The notes beneath the pieces were generated by a model that worked only from the letters and a program-made list of their open reading frames with translations, did no database searches and had not been told where the DNA came from. A stretch of 64,000 nt of DNA from Hyposmocoma kahamanoa. Lineage: Eukaryota > Arthropoda > Insecta > Lepidoptera > Cosmopterigidae. Shown here one piece after another: positions 12,001-27,000 of the stretch (the first letter of the stretch is position 1; each line of letters begins with the position of its first letter). Location: NCBI RefSeq assembly GCF_003589595.1, contig NW_020653200.1, positions 1,109,375 to 1,173,374 on the forward strand, given 5' to 3'. The translations under genes were made by a program, and so were the position numbers.

Positions 12001-15000
12001 GAATAACAAATATGACCTTCCTGCTAAAGAAACTTAAAAATTGAGTTGTTAATGAAGTTATGCTCTATTGTGTTAACTTTTAGATTATAATATATCAAGA
12101 AATACAAGAGATTTCAGTTCCTTTATCCGGTAATTGTTTATAAAGGTGTCGGATCGCTTCATTTCTTCTTTTGCAGATAACGAATCAAATGATAGAAACG
12201 TGCAAACAGTACATAACGTGTCGTTTCAAAGAGACAATCTGGTCGCAAGAGAGGTCTTTAGTTCGCGATAGACTGACTCACTGTATCAACTTGAATAAGA
12301 CGTACAGAGAAACATATCTTTTTGTTAAAAACCAACCATTTTTGCCGAACACTGAGCAGTTTAATTTTTCTGAAAATTACGTGTTTGGGAAGTTCGACAC
12401 GTTTTGCAAGAGACTGCACAAAATTATAGCGATGTTCGACTTGATGGACGATTATAATCATCTATTTGCAAAGAGAATGGAAGGGCTGTTGCTTGGAGAA
12501 GGTAGGCGACGTTACATTTGTGCTTTATTAAGTTACACTGACGAGCGAATTTATAAGGACCGCAAAAGTGGAAAGGAGAACTGCGGTTCAGTAGTCCTAG
12601 CACAACAGGGCGCTACTTGCGCGAGAGTGACATAAAGCGCCAGATACTGCTATTCTCTAATAGATAATAAAGCGCAGGCCACAGCGCGAACGAACCTAAG
12701 CTAACTTAGCACACGTAGTTGCATGCAAAGATAAGAAAATACGTAGTGACGTGCTACTGGGTCAATTCGTGCTACACACACTTTGGATACGTGCGACAGA
12801 AGGACGGCAGAAGGGCGACATATTTTACATAGTTTAGCGGGACAGTTGTCTTAGTTTAATTAGCTCGGTTAGCTTAGTTCGCGGTGTGAATCGAAGTAGG
12901 AATAGATATAATAATATGGTAGCCGGTGTGGCCTGCGCTTGACAATATTTCTCGCGTCCACGTCGCTCTCGCGCAAGTCGCGCTCTGTCCTGCTAGCCCT
13001 ATAGGTTCGCGTGTAAGTGATAATTTTGAGTAAAATGTTGTTGCTTCTGCACTCGATAGGGCTGTGGACCTGTGAAATGTGAAATTTTCGTTACAGACTT
13101 GGAGGAAGCAATTCATACGTTTGACGAAGCAAAAAAAGCGGTTATAACATGCCAGTATGATTATCTTGACTATCGCAACAATGAATTTGATCAAGACTAT
13201 CAGATCTTTGAAGAGAAAACAAATACGTTGAAAGAGACAATCGGGAACACTATAGAAGCTAATTTCTCTAGCGTTTGGGAAACTCCTCAGGGGATTAAAT
13301 TTTTGACCAGATTTGAAAAGGTATCAGTGATTTTGTATTTTATAATGTTATTGAGATAAATATCGTGTATGATATTTTCCACTGCTCTTCACTGGCACAA
13401 ACAGAATCTCCCAAAAAACGGCTGTCCACATTTCACAACGAATAGCATTTGCCAAATATCTATGTTTGTCAAATAAATTTAAATTCGCAAAAAGAACTGA
13501 AACCCCATAAGAATTCTCAAGATTGCTCAAAGGGCTACGTTCGGAGTTTCGTTGTGAAATCGAATCAGTAATGAGGATATGCGGAAGGGAACCAGAGTAA
13601 CCGACATTGCCCAAAGAATTGCAAAACTTAAGACGCAGTGGGCAGGGTACATTGCTCGCAGGACAGATGGCCGATGGAGCTGAAGAGTTCTCGAATGGCG
13701 ACTACGTACCGGAAGGCGCACCGTGGGCAGACCACACACGAGGTGGACTGATGACCTGGTGAAGGCTGCGGTAATCCGCTGGATGCAAGTGGCGCAGGAC
13801 AGGTCGTTGTGGCATTTTTTGGGGGAAGCCTATATTCAGCAGTGGATATCTTTTGGCTGAAATGATGATGATGATAAAAATAACTGTCCTTGCTAAAGAC
13901 CAATCGGCCGCTCTCGTTTAAAATTAAGTCAGTAAGTGTTCCTAAAACTGACACGAGGTCTGAGGTTAATTACTGTTGCAGGTTAGTGAAAAGATCCAAA
14001 TAACAAAACTAAACGAGAAATACGATCGTGTCCTGAAATACTGCGAAAAAGAAGTGGATAAGATCACGAAAATGTTCAAGAAACAGAGGGAAGATCCTCC
14101 TTTGCCCAGGAACTACTCTCCGGTAGCTGGTGAGATATCGTTATTTGGGAGATGACAGTTTAGTTTGAAACATTATGTTTCGTCACGCATCAATGTTTTA
14201 TCAAGTTGAAAAGGTTAATTTACATGAAATTATCAAAACCCCAGGAACACGACAAAATTTGCAATGTGTGTGTATTTAAATAATTCGGGATATATACACA
14301 ATCAAGTGATTAATAGGTTTTTTTAAGAAATAATTTTATTTTCACTAGTTACAGATTTGTTACCACTAATGTTCGGAATAGGGTGTAAAAGGAATGCATA
14401 GAGTGGTTTAAAATTTACACTAAAAGTATTTTAATTGAAAAGTCATATTACAAAATTGAAGAGTATGTGTTAGATACAGATGTATGGAAAGACAACATGG
14501 GTCTAGATTCCACACAATTATAATTCAAAATGCATTCAAGTTTATTTGAAAAAAGCTATCCCTAGTGTTTCTTGCTCGTTCATTTCAGGAAGGTCAGCAG
14601 CAGGACTTTGACTTTGACCACCAAATATTAATTACTAACTTTTTCGAATTCCGGATTTCGTAAAATAGTTTTACTCCACATTGAGATAAAAGTACTCACC
14701 TAGGAAGTACACGTTAGATTTTAAAGTAATTCTAGTAGCGCCTTGTAAAACACAGAAGATAAGTAACGGATTTCTTGAGTGAACGTTCCATTCGAGTGGT
14801 CTTAGAAGGCTTCTCTTCCGAACAACGGGCGATAGATAGATAGAGGCGGAGTTCCTCAGGGCTCCGTACTGTCTGCAACTCTCTTTCTGTTGCATATCAA
14901 TGATATGTTGATTCCAGGTACCTTTGCGTATGCTGTGACAGTACAGTTGTGGATAGGTACTTGACCAATGCAAGGATCACAGGAGATGAAATCCCGTCTT

Positions 15001-18000
15001 GTCGAGAGTCCATGGATAGCCGTTTAGATTTAACGCTACCAAAACGCAGGCGTGTCTGTTCTCCACTAAACGGAGTCCCTTTGAGCTGACTCCGACTTTT
15101 CGTGATATATCCATATCAATAGCCGACCGTCTCCAGCTACTTGGAATGGACCTATCGTCCAATCTGAACTTCGGCAGATACATTGAATCCATAGCCAAAA
15201 ATGCAGCCTAGAAGCTTGGCATCCTTTCCAGGGTGAGGCGTTATTTCACACCGGGACAGTTGCTTCAGTTATAATCACGCACCGTCCGATCGTGTATGGA
15301 GTACTGCTGCCACCTTTGGGATGGGTCTGCTACATATCAACTGGCCACGTTGGATTCAATTGACAAGCGTGTCAAGAGCCTTATAGGTGACTCGGAATTA
15401 GTAGAGGCGAAGCTGCAGAGCCTTGAACATAGCCGTAAAGTTGCCTGCTTATCGGTATTTTACAGGATATATCACGGAGAGTGTGCGATGGAATTACACG
15501 ATTTAATTCCGCCTTCCCCTTTCCATCATCGGGGCACTAGGCGTAGGCTTGGGTTCCGCCCCTATGTTGTGGATATTCCAAAGATTCGCACGAAGCGTTA
15601 CGCTTCCACATTTATATGGCGAACGGCTTTGAAGTGGAATTCCCTGCCTGCAGACTTGTTCCCTGAACGTTATAACTTGAACATTTTCAAGGCGAGAGTG
15701 AATAGGCATTATGTAGGTGTGCATGCTCCATCGTCGACCTCATCGTCACTTTCCATCAGGTGAGATGGAGGTCAAATGCACACTTACATTAGAATTAAAA
15801 AAAAACTTTTCACCAAAGGGAATATTTTTTTATGAGCTACAAGCAAAAATCCAACTTAAGCTTTCTAAGTGAACAGTTTTATCCTATGATGTAGTAAAAC
15901 TGTTTTCGAAAATCCTGAGTTCAAAATCAGAGTTGATTAACATTTGGTGGTTTTTACCATTTTATATCACGCCTTGTACCTATATACAGACATGTATCTA
16001 CTCATTTGGAACACCCTATTCCGACTATTGATTACCACGATGAAACGTTTTATTATGCAAAACGCTTAAGAGCTTTTTGTTTATCGCTTTAAGAACAGAA
16101 ATATCTATGTACTCTCTTTCGGTAGTTGATCATCATTTGTGAATACCCATGAGAATTTGAAAGTCTATGTTCATTCGCATTCATTTCATTCATTCATTCA
16201 TTCATTTTGTTTACTCATATTAATGGTGGTTCTGTACGTTCGTCAGCAATGATTTTTTGGTCGTCAGACTTTTCTTGTTTTCCCAGGGCGCATAAAATGG
16301 TCTCGCTGTCTAATGCACAACATGACCGAGACAGTGGAAAGCGTGTGCGCACATCCCGTGTTACGTAACTTACCAGCTGCCGGCGACATGATGCGGAAGT
16401 ACTCCAACACCAAACAGTTGATTGAAACATACGAAGAGACCATGAGAGCCGTCTGGATGAATCAGAATGTAAGTAGTCATTATTGTTCATTGCATGAAAA
16501 CTTTTTATAATCACTATTTACGAACTGTACGTACTTGTTTAAATTTACAGTGCCACTCATTGACTTACAATTATATAGACGTCGGGTCCGCGCTAAAAAG
16601 TATCCGAACTTATAGGGCGGTAAAATCGTATACAGAGCGTCATTCATGCTTTAGTCTTCGTTTGTTCGACTGACAGCGAAGCAAGCAAAATTAGACAGTA
16701 CTGCGATGACATTAGAATTTAAATTCAACGTTTTAGCTTTTTCATATTCCTTTACATGTCACTACGTTTAAATAGGTTGACTTGGGACATTTTTTTCGTG
16801 GTTTTGTATTAGACCCGTCGTCCATTTATTTGTAAGTCAATGGTGCCACTGCGTAATCTTAGCCGAACATCGCCTTATATTTTAACTGTTACAGTGAATT
16901 TTTAATTGCAGTACGAATTTCTTTGAAAATGTTTTCACCTAATAGTGTAGCCTTCTAAACAAAATAAATAAACTTATTACTAGCGCTACTGATGCACCTC
17001 AAGCCAAAAATAATTATTCGGCTTTGAAATGTTCGAGTAATACGACGCCGCCCTCTATCTGTACTCGCAAGTACTACGAAGTAATCTACGTTGCTACGAC
17101 TGTGAAAGGGATTGAACCCGTTTCTGTCGTGGTGTTTCCACAGCGGCATTCAAAAGAAATGTTCATCGTTGGCTAAAGGCATAATGGAAAAATAAAATAC
17201 CAGTTTATAAAATTAAAATAGAATAATAACATTGCAAAAATTTTGTTAGCGTCGCCAGGTAGTAGAGCATCGCCTTCGTACACACTTCACCAAAGCATAC
17301 CCTAGTATTCACTTACTGCATCATAGGCTCATTAGCTCAGTTGGTTAGAGCGTCGTGCTAATAACGCGAAGGTCGCGGGTTCGATCCCCTCATGAGCCAT
17401 GTCACATTATCTTTTTGTTATTAAAATGTGTGTACCGTTAATTTTTGTACATATCTTTGAGCTCGATAAACTGCCACGCGCTGTAAGTTTAGCCGATCAG
17501 CCCTAAACCTCACAAAACAAACAGAAAAATTCTAGCCTCAACTGTAGTACTTATCCAAACAATTTCCCAGCTTTACCTGAATGCTCTTAAAGCCAATATA
17601 TGTTCTGAAAAGTGTATTGTTCTTGGATTAAGAAAGTCTTTAAAATAAATTTAAAGTATTTCATTTATAGTAAACATGTTACTACACGTATGAGCGAAGT
17701 AAGGGAGAGATATCCTCGTAGTAATACCCCAAGTCCCAAATAAGTAATATGATGCGAATGAAGCTTCATACTTGACATTGTCTTTTACTTGGGTCAGGTG
17801 TTACTTATTTGACAATAATTGTTTCGGATGCATGTCGGTAGAATGAGGGTAGACTCCCTGAAACAGGTATTTTAATAATAATGTGAGAAATGAAATAGTG
17901 TCTCAGGTGACAATGGGACCTGTAAAGAGTTCATTTGTTTGAAAATAGAGTTAGATTTTTTTTTGCGATACCAAGAGGCAGTACTTCCCTGGATGAACTC

Positions 18001-21000
18001 TTTCACAAAGACCTCTACTGCTACTTACTGAGATCTGAATACATAGCTACACTTCCAATGTGCAGTAATTACGAAAACCTAAGACATTTGAATCTCAGAA
18101 GATCTAATTTGATGCTACGTAGACAAAAGCCTGTTAATAGCTTTTCTTTTCAAATATTTTAAAGGGACGAACTTCTTTTTACAGTCAAATATTTCCTTGT
18201 ACACATGCAACAAGTCATTTTCAAAATCATACAACAAATAAAATGTTACAAAATTTATGAGCGAAACAAGGGAGTATACTCCTCGAATTCCTAAGCTATT
18301 ATGATTTATTTCTGCAAAAAATTATATATTAATCATAGAATGATGCTCCAACGGTCATCTATATATCGTCGATGTTTTGTAGAATGAGCCATTTCGAGTG
18401 GGCCATTTCGAAAAATGTTTTACTTTTTCACAACCGTTTCAAAATATTTGAAACTGAAATTTAAAACAGGACGTACATATTTTAAAATAGTCGTTAAGAC
18501 CTAAGACATGCTCCCCAATTTTGTTTCGACAGGGCGCTTTCTCCCTTTTTACAAAACACCGACGATATGTTTACTCTATATTATAGGAGTAGGGTCCGGA
18601 GCAATTCGCTGGCAAGATTCGCACAGCAAAAACTGTAAGTAATAAGTTGTCTGGGAACTTTTTAAGGCGTGATGCTTCAAATTTGCTTCTAACGTGATTT
18701 GGATATTTTAAATACAGAATAAATAATCAAGAGTTTCAGGGTCTTCTCCAACCACAACAACCTCTAAAAAAGAGTAAGGGTATCGTAATATAGAAAAACG
18801 TTTTGTTTCTAGAACAAGTGACCTATTTATGCCACATTCAGTGGAAGATGGTTGATCGCTCATATTAATCTAAACGTGCACAAAGTATAATATCATTGTA
18901 TACGTGTACACATGAGTGAGGCTAAAAGTAAAAGCCTGTCTCTTTTAATCTGAGGGTTGCTGACGTTGGAAACTTCGTGGAGCAGAGTCGTTTGTACCTT
19001 GCGCCATAAAGGTCAAAAATTGATTTATTGACTATTCGTTACGAATAAGTATCGAAAACATAACGCTAAGGTCTCGGGTTCGATCCCCTCGTGTGCCACT
19101 TAACACTCACTGTTTTTTTATTTTTGTTATTTAGTTAGTCAATTTATAAATAGAACGTTATTTCGTCATCGTTATCAAATACTACCTTGTATCGAAAAAG
19201 TTAGGTGTATTTTTTATTGCAGTAGCGAACTAATGATTAGAAAATTATAATGAACCTTGAAAATTCTTGCACTCATTGGTATAACCTATTTTTGTGTATG
19301 AATTATTTAATATTTAAATTTGTTGATTATTTACGCTAACACTAGGGCTGCGACACACTTGCACGGTTGCAAAAAGTAGTGTGCAAATTACTAAAATAAA
19401 TGATGGCATTTAAAAAAAGTTTCGAGCAATACTACAGCGCCATCTGCCCGTGCTCGCGCGTACTACGAACTCAACTACGCTGCTACGAATGTGCAAGCAA
19501 GATTGAGCCTTAGTCTAATCTGGTTTCTCCCTGAGTTGTGTTCAAACTAGCATTTTAACGCTGGCTTGAGAGGTCATAAAAACTACGTTCAGGACAATCG
19601 ATCAGTAATAATATTCTTGCGTCTTAGGTCACGTTCGCTAATTTCAGTAACTAATTTTTCCTGTACGCGTAGAACAGTCGACAAAGAACACTGCAATTTT
19701 TTTCAATGTAGATTGTATCGTCTCTATTGATTTCTGTGGTGTTTCTAAAATCCTGTACACTTGTTACTTATTTCTTTCCTCAAATTATCTAATTCGGAAG
19801 TTAGTTTTTATTTTATGTTGTTAACATATCTATTTATAACTGATATAACTCTGTATAGGATATTAAAATTCTCTATATGCACGGTATTATTTGATGTAGG
19901 GTGTGCCCTCATTTTTTTTATTACATCGGAAACATTCTTACTCCATTTCGTGAGATCAGGTTTAATTTCAACAATCTCTGACTTCATTTTGTCATTCTCT
20001 GCTAATATCCGTTTATTGCGTTCTGCGTTTTGTCAGTAGAATCGGAAATTGAGCTTGTGTTAGCTATATCTGGATAAAAAACCAATTCAATCAATATTTA
20101 GACCATTTCCAGTGGGAGATTGTTGAACATTCGTATGTCTGCATAATGATGCGTAAGCAAGTGCAACAATAAGAGCTTGTCCCTTTTGCTCTAACGGGTG
20201 CTGATTTTGATAGCCTAGTGAAGAAACGTCGTTTGTACCTTGCGCCGTGCAAGTAAAAAACGATTTATTTTCTGTACCATAACAGGCATATTAGGGTGTT
20301 GCCTTCGTACACACTTCACCAAAGCGTAACTAATATTCACCAAGTTCATCACAGGCTCATTAGCTCAGTGGTAAGAGCGTCGTGTTAATAACACGAAGGT
20401 CGTGGGTTCGATTCCCTCATGTGCCATACGGCAAGGCTATCCGATTTTTTTTATTTTAAACTCGCTTGACTGAAAGTTTAAGTCTTCGTTGTATAAGCGT
20501 GCTAACAGGCGAATAACTTGACTAGTGCCACCGTCTTAAAACCCTGTGTGCTTGAGTTAGACTTAACGTTTGCTATTTTTTATTTTAATCTCACTTACTG
20601 ACCTGTTTTTAGTTACGTATGTACTAATATTTTTATACCTACCTCGTTGAACTCGATAAACTACCACGTTCGATAAATATATCTGATCACTTTTTGTTAT
20701 ACCTTACTGACATTGACTTTAAGATAAAAAAACTTATAGATTACAGCCCCACCAGACCTGTAGCACCTAGTCGCACCCATGTAAATTTACAATCGGTGTA
20801 AGTAAGTAATGATTTAAGTCTGTCAATGTTGTTACTTGTGTAAATAAATATTCTCATTTCCTTCTGTAAAATAAAAAAAACAAACACAGGAACTAACTTC
20901 ACTATTCTGCAGTAAGATCATTTTCTTTTACACATCACGCTTTGAAAGGTACTCCAACGTTGTCGTTTAATAATTTATTTCTTCTAAATCCAAGGATTAC

Positions 21001-24000
21001 AAGTAATTCTCTTACATGACAACACAAAAATATATTTTTCATTTTTTTAAAAGTATAATCGTTTTCACGGTCAGTCTAATGTAATAACAAACTACGCGAT
21101 CTCGACAGCCAACTACAAATATACTCGCACACTACGCTTGCTACTAGATGCGGTTTATTACGTCAATTTTATTTTTGTATTATAGCTTTACTTATCAAAA
21201 AATAAAATGTATTAATCACGTGCATAAGTGTGATTTTCAATATATTGTTTATTTTGTGTTAAAAAAATCTAATTCCTGCTAAAATTATGTTTATCGTGTA
21301 TGTTACTCACGTTAATATATTTCAAGTCTTTTAATATATTAGAAACAGCATGTATTTAATAATTTTGTAAATATTATTTATATATTTCCGCTCTCTGAAA
21401 TACAATCTCTTTTTTCATCTCTAACATGGTAAAATCGTAAACATATGCGTTCTCAATTCCGTGAGTTCAGGCTTCATTTCTGCTTAGAGGATGGAAAAAA
21501 ATAAAAGAAAGGAGCTACCCTAACTACGGAATGAACGTGCATACCTAAACAAAAATAGAACGAACAAATGGCTGATTTCTTTAGTGCGTACCATAATCTA
21601 TCGATAAGTCATTATCGACATTCCAACATTTAATTAAAGTAGATCAATATTCCATTTGGGAATATTTTAGGTTATTATAAGAATATCCGGGAATGTCACA
21701 TGAAATTTTGAATTTATTGTTTTGCGTTTACAAATACTCAAATATTACGAAAAGTGAATTTGCACAGAAAAAATATTATTTGTAATTTGAGAGTATATAA
21801 AAAAGAGAAAACTTTAAAATATAAATCCTATACATTTACAACCTCTATGTAATCTTATGTATCTAACCTAATATGTAAAGGTTCTTATTTTCATAGAGAA
21901 ATTTTCAAACAGATTCCATTTAATGCTTTTTTGTATATATGCATTAGTATAGAGTTAATATAAGTGACTGATTTAAGTGAATCTTTAATATTTCCATTTA
22001 ATTTTGGAAAGAAATGAAAGTAGTAATATTATCAATAATAATGTTATTATCATACGTTTATTTGTTTAAAAAATGGTATAACAGGAGATGTAACAAGAGT
22101 TGGTTATTATAAACATGTTTCGCATATATTAAATAGCATGCAAATGTCTGATTACACGATTTCAATTGACTACTATTGGCCGAGCGCCTTAGATTTGTGC
22201 ACAAAAATCTACACTTCTCCGAAGTGAGACAAGTAGTCACGAGCGACTAGGAGTTGTGACAAGCCACGTCAACCGAGCTCTATACACGTTAGCGCTCGCC
22301 TTCACTCGGTCAGCTAAGCGAATGACACCGAACGATGGCAAGGCAAGGCAAATAGGCTGTCTATACGTTGCTATTGGCCTTCACGCGGCAACGTTACACC
22401 AACATGGTCTTTGTTTTGCTGACTTTCTAAAATAATAATTTTTAGTAGTTAGAGTTGTCAGTGGGATAAAATCGGAAACGAGTGGATAATTTTGTTTTCA
22501 GGAACTGAGAATGCCTAGTAAATGAGCCGTGTTTAATCTCAATTAAATATAAAATTATTTACCAATACACCTAATAATGGAATTGCATTATCATGTAATC
22601 TAGTTACATTCAAAGTTATGTTAAAATTTGACTCTTCAAAATGAAGCGAATAAATGAAGATGGTCTTTGATTCAATGTATGAATTCCAACCATTCTATTG
22701 TCTTTTTTGATTTGTAGGTAAACTTGAAATTGTAAAAATAATAAAAACCTCGTAGTGAATTATTTTAATAACAGAATATTGATAATATGTACGCTTCCAA
22801 GAACAACACTATCTCAAAATAATCGTTAACAACAATCATCAAAATATACAAACAAACAGGCAATCTGAAGAAACCAAAGCAAAATTAGGCAAGATTTATG
22901 AATAAACTACTTAAATTACATGAGATATTGGGGCTTTTGTGTGATTAGACAGAAAAATAACACGTCCCTGTACAATGTTACATTCGGTCGATCTTCTACA
23001 TCCCGTCATGCTGCAGCGACGAATTTTTATTAATACTTAATTGTTCTCACTGTCAATATTTTACCCATTTTATTACAATACATGGGAATAATTCAATAAA
23101 ACACTTGTAAAAACATTTGTTTTGACATTTGATGTACTTCCCTTTGACAACCGTATCATGTACCTCATGTACTGCGAAATGGACACGGTTGGCATTTAAG
23201 ATGACGTTACGTATTTTCGATTCCCGTGTTTGACACAGACCAATGTAATTTTATCTCTTTTGACTTAAGACGGCACGCAAGAGTTAAACAAAGACAATAA
23301 CATGTTTATGTTTTCAATTTCGGAATGCATCATATACATATAACGTCTGATTTATATTTGTCAACATAACATGTCCTTTAGTTTCCATAGTCTAAGCATT
23401 TCTGCAATCTACGACTTAATTTTGTAATTTTCTGCTAATTTCCATTTATTGCATTCTGAGTTTTGTCAGTAGAATTGGAAATTGAGCTTGTTAGCTACAT
23501 CTGGATAAAAACCAGTTCATTCAATATTTACGCCACTTCCTGTGGGAGATCGTTGAACGTTCGTATTAATATTTATACGTATATGCACCATCTTAAGATG
23601 CTAATATACTGCTTTTTGGGTACATCAACCCCTAAAACTCATGTATTTTAATAATAATAATGACGTTGGAAATGAAGTCATATCCCAATTGACCATGGGA
23701 TTTGTAATGAGTCTGCAACATTGGTTTGTATAAAGAACATGTATACATGTAAGATTCGAAATCACATTTTCATTTCCAATATGTAGGACCACGTGATCTG
23801 TGTGTAGGACGCATCTGGTCATCCCATACATTAGTTTTGATTATAGTGACTCTCCTTACCATAAATATAGAAAAAAAGGAGAGATATGTAATGACGCTAT
23901 GTAAGATCGGGTGCCGATGTCGCCACTTTTTAGCTTGTGTGCAATTCAAACTTTACGCACTATTATCTACTACCATAACCATTGACTTACATTTATACCA

Positions 24001-27000
24001 TAACTTAAAGATTTTGATTGCGTAGGGCTTTAAATGTGAAAACAACGTAAAACAATTTTAAAATTTAACAAAATTAAACTTACTGTCACCTGAATAAGAG
24101 TTATATTACAATATGTCAGTATTTTTTCATCCTGGTTCAGCCATTCACCAATAGGTGGCGTTTTAGTGAAAATACTTCTAGTATATAATAGCTAACTATT
24201 ACACGTTAGATGGCGCTGAAACTCGTTTTTCGTTACACTAAGAACTCACTGAGCGGTTATCACCCGCGTCTGCCGCGGGTCCGCGGCATCTGTAGAATGT
24301 AACAGTTAAGTATGTAAAATTAGTAGCACATTTCACGGCGCGTTTTACGCCTGTAGTGGTGACGGTTGTTCGCGATTGTTGCGGCTGGGTACTAGTAGCC
24401 GCGCAGGACGCGATGACCTGCGCGCTTGGCGGCCGTCGTCGCCCGCACACTTTGGCAGCTACGTGTCCGCACAAAGTTGCAGGGTCGGGAGTATAGAAAC
24501 AAAACCGCTGTCTAGCAGCACCGGCAGGCGCGGATGGAAACCGCTCCGTGAATTGTTAACCTTATTAACCTTAAACTGACGCTACTCAACGAGTGATGTG
24601 GTCCTACCTAATCGATAGTTGGAAAAAATGTGGCTGTTTTTAATATAAAAAAAAATATTCCGTTTTTCATACTATATCTACACTGGTACTGGTGTATTAT
24701 TAAATTAATATATTAATATAAATTATTATTATTTTCTTAATGGCGGCCACTAGGCTTGGATCAGTGTCAGTTTTATAAGAATGATATAAAAAATATGGCG
24801 ATCGTCGTCAGTGTCAATTTTCCATTAAATGTTACCACAGGTTGGTGAAGCTGTCACTGTCAAGAGTAAACTCGAACCATCAACGAATTTCATAAATTAA
24901 GTTATGTTGTTTTTTTATGAAGGATTTATGTAATTTTCTATAATTGTTTCTAATTTATTTTGCATGCACAAGTAAAATAAAGCCGATTTTATTTTATTTA
25001 TTTTTTAAATGCATCTGCTATGGAAATTGAAACAAAGTCAGAAATAGTAATAAGAAAACCAATCTTTCGATTTTCCTGCAGCTTCAATCAAACCTTATTT
25101 TATTTTGAACTCACATCAAAACTTAATAATTAAAAATACTCTACGCTTAATGTACGAGTATAATGGAATTTAAATATTTTAAATATCTGAAACACATAAA
25201 TTATTCTTCAAGCAACAGCAACATCCAAATTGACATGAAATTGAAACAGTTGTCCGATATATGAGTTGTGTTAAAGTTACTCGAAATAAAATGTTTAGTA
25301 ATAATAATAATATTATTAATCTAGAATTATATTACTAAAGAAATCAATTTAACGTGAATGCTTTCCGCTTAGATATTTTAGACATTTCAATAAAAATTTT
25401 GTCGATAAACATCAGTCTTCGTAAATGAACATCACTAATTTGAGTCTAATTTCTATGGAGACAAAAAGAAAACATTGAATAATAATAGAAATAGTTGCTG
25501 GAATACAAATAGCTGGTGGAATGTTATCTCACTGGTTTTAAAATTTTTGTTTTCACTCCAATTTTTACAAGGTGTATCGCTACAACTTGGCATTTTCACG
25601 TTTTACGAGAGATCTTGTATGTACAACGATCGCCATGTCACTGTGGCGATGTTTGAAGGCGTGTCACATCGATACGGTCATTTTGATGGTCAAAATGACC
25701 ATCAAATGAGGCGACTCGAACCACGCCCCCATACCATATCTCCCCTTTTTTTTCTATATCTATGCTCCCTACCGACCTTTAAGGTACACGAAAAGAACGC
25801 TATGATCTGTGCGAGCAAGCCCGCATACAGACCATCTAAGTCTGGTCCCCAGATCACCCGTTTTCATGGACTTAAACTACACTGTAAGGCTAGTACCTTA
25901 GGTGAGCCGCCCTAGGTGCACGTACAGCACCCTATTATTTCCCAAATAGGTACCGGAGCTATGGGCACGCTCACTTGACGTCGCGCTCTCTGAAATGAAA
26001 CTATGTCCCAGGTGACACGCAAAGAGGTTGCAACATTGGTTTTTATAAAGAACATATGGAAGTACTCGAGTTAGATCCGGAAACGCATTTCCATTTCTAA
26101 TATGTAGCACTCGCAAAAAGTCAAGAAGATAACCACACCTATTACCGGTTTTCGGATAACACAACCTTTTTATTTATAAAAAACGATCAAACTTAGCTCC
26201 GACTTAGCTTTCACTGTAACGACAGTGGAATATGTATTAACGTAGAATAGCTTTCTTGTCTTTGATTCGCACCTATACTGCATACACATTTTATTAAAGT
26301 TAAAAAATAAAGTTAATCACAAACCACGAAAGGTTTGCATGTTAACGTTTTAATAAAAACAAAAGTAAGGAATGGCCCATGAGGGGATCGAACCCGCGAC
26401 CTTCGCGTTATTAGCACGACGCTCTAACCAACTGAGCTAATGGGCCCATATTACAGACAGTGAAAATTTGGAGTGCGCTTTCGGAACGTGAATGGGATGA
26501 AAATCAATCCAAAGCACTCCCATGCCTATACTATATACTCGTATATATTAAATATTCTTTTGTCTGTACGGACTAGAAATGTTTTTTAAATTGATTTTAA
26601 TCTGATACTTAACTTTTTTAATACCGCCTAAACCAGCATTGAAGTGATTATTTCAACGTGGTGAAAGAAAACTGGACTAGAAAAAGGTTCAACCTTGCCT
26701 TCACGTTCGTAGCAACGTAGCAATGTAGCTTATTTCGTAGTACATGCGAGTTCAGATAGAGGGCGGCTTCGTATTGCTCAAACATTTTAAACTCAAATTG
26801 TTTTTATTATTTGGTGCATAAGTAATAATAATAATAAATTGACTATTGTTTTTTTTATAAAAAGAAACAGATTACACATTACGTTATAAACCTTTTCAAA
26901 GTTTTGATTGATGACTTTCTCGCGCCTTAGTTCGCCAGTTCATTAAAAAAATTAACTTAACTGTATAGAATAAGGTATTATTTGATTAATGGACGCAATG

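Larger units (their letters stand above)
10062..12176 (+). other. Intron 7, with repeat and SINE
   Basis: A GT-AG intron of 2.1 kb. It contains a minus-strand copy of the 250-bp repeat (10612-10825), a minus-strand SINE (11519-11728) and short ATT microsatellites. The remaining AT-rich sequence shows nothing recognisable. Confidence 0.8.

Noticed and set aside
17935..18162. Open frame reading [13 protein letters not shown], suggestive of a dynein-like segment
   Set aside because: Exons 11 and 12 join cleanly without it, and no acceptor or donor in matching phase flanks it.
25475..25915. 146-codon plus-strand open frame in intron 11
   Set aside because: Begins with low-complexity Asn/Trp residues, shows no family pattern or splice context, and has ordinary non-coding composition.
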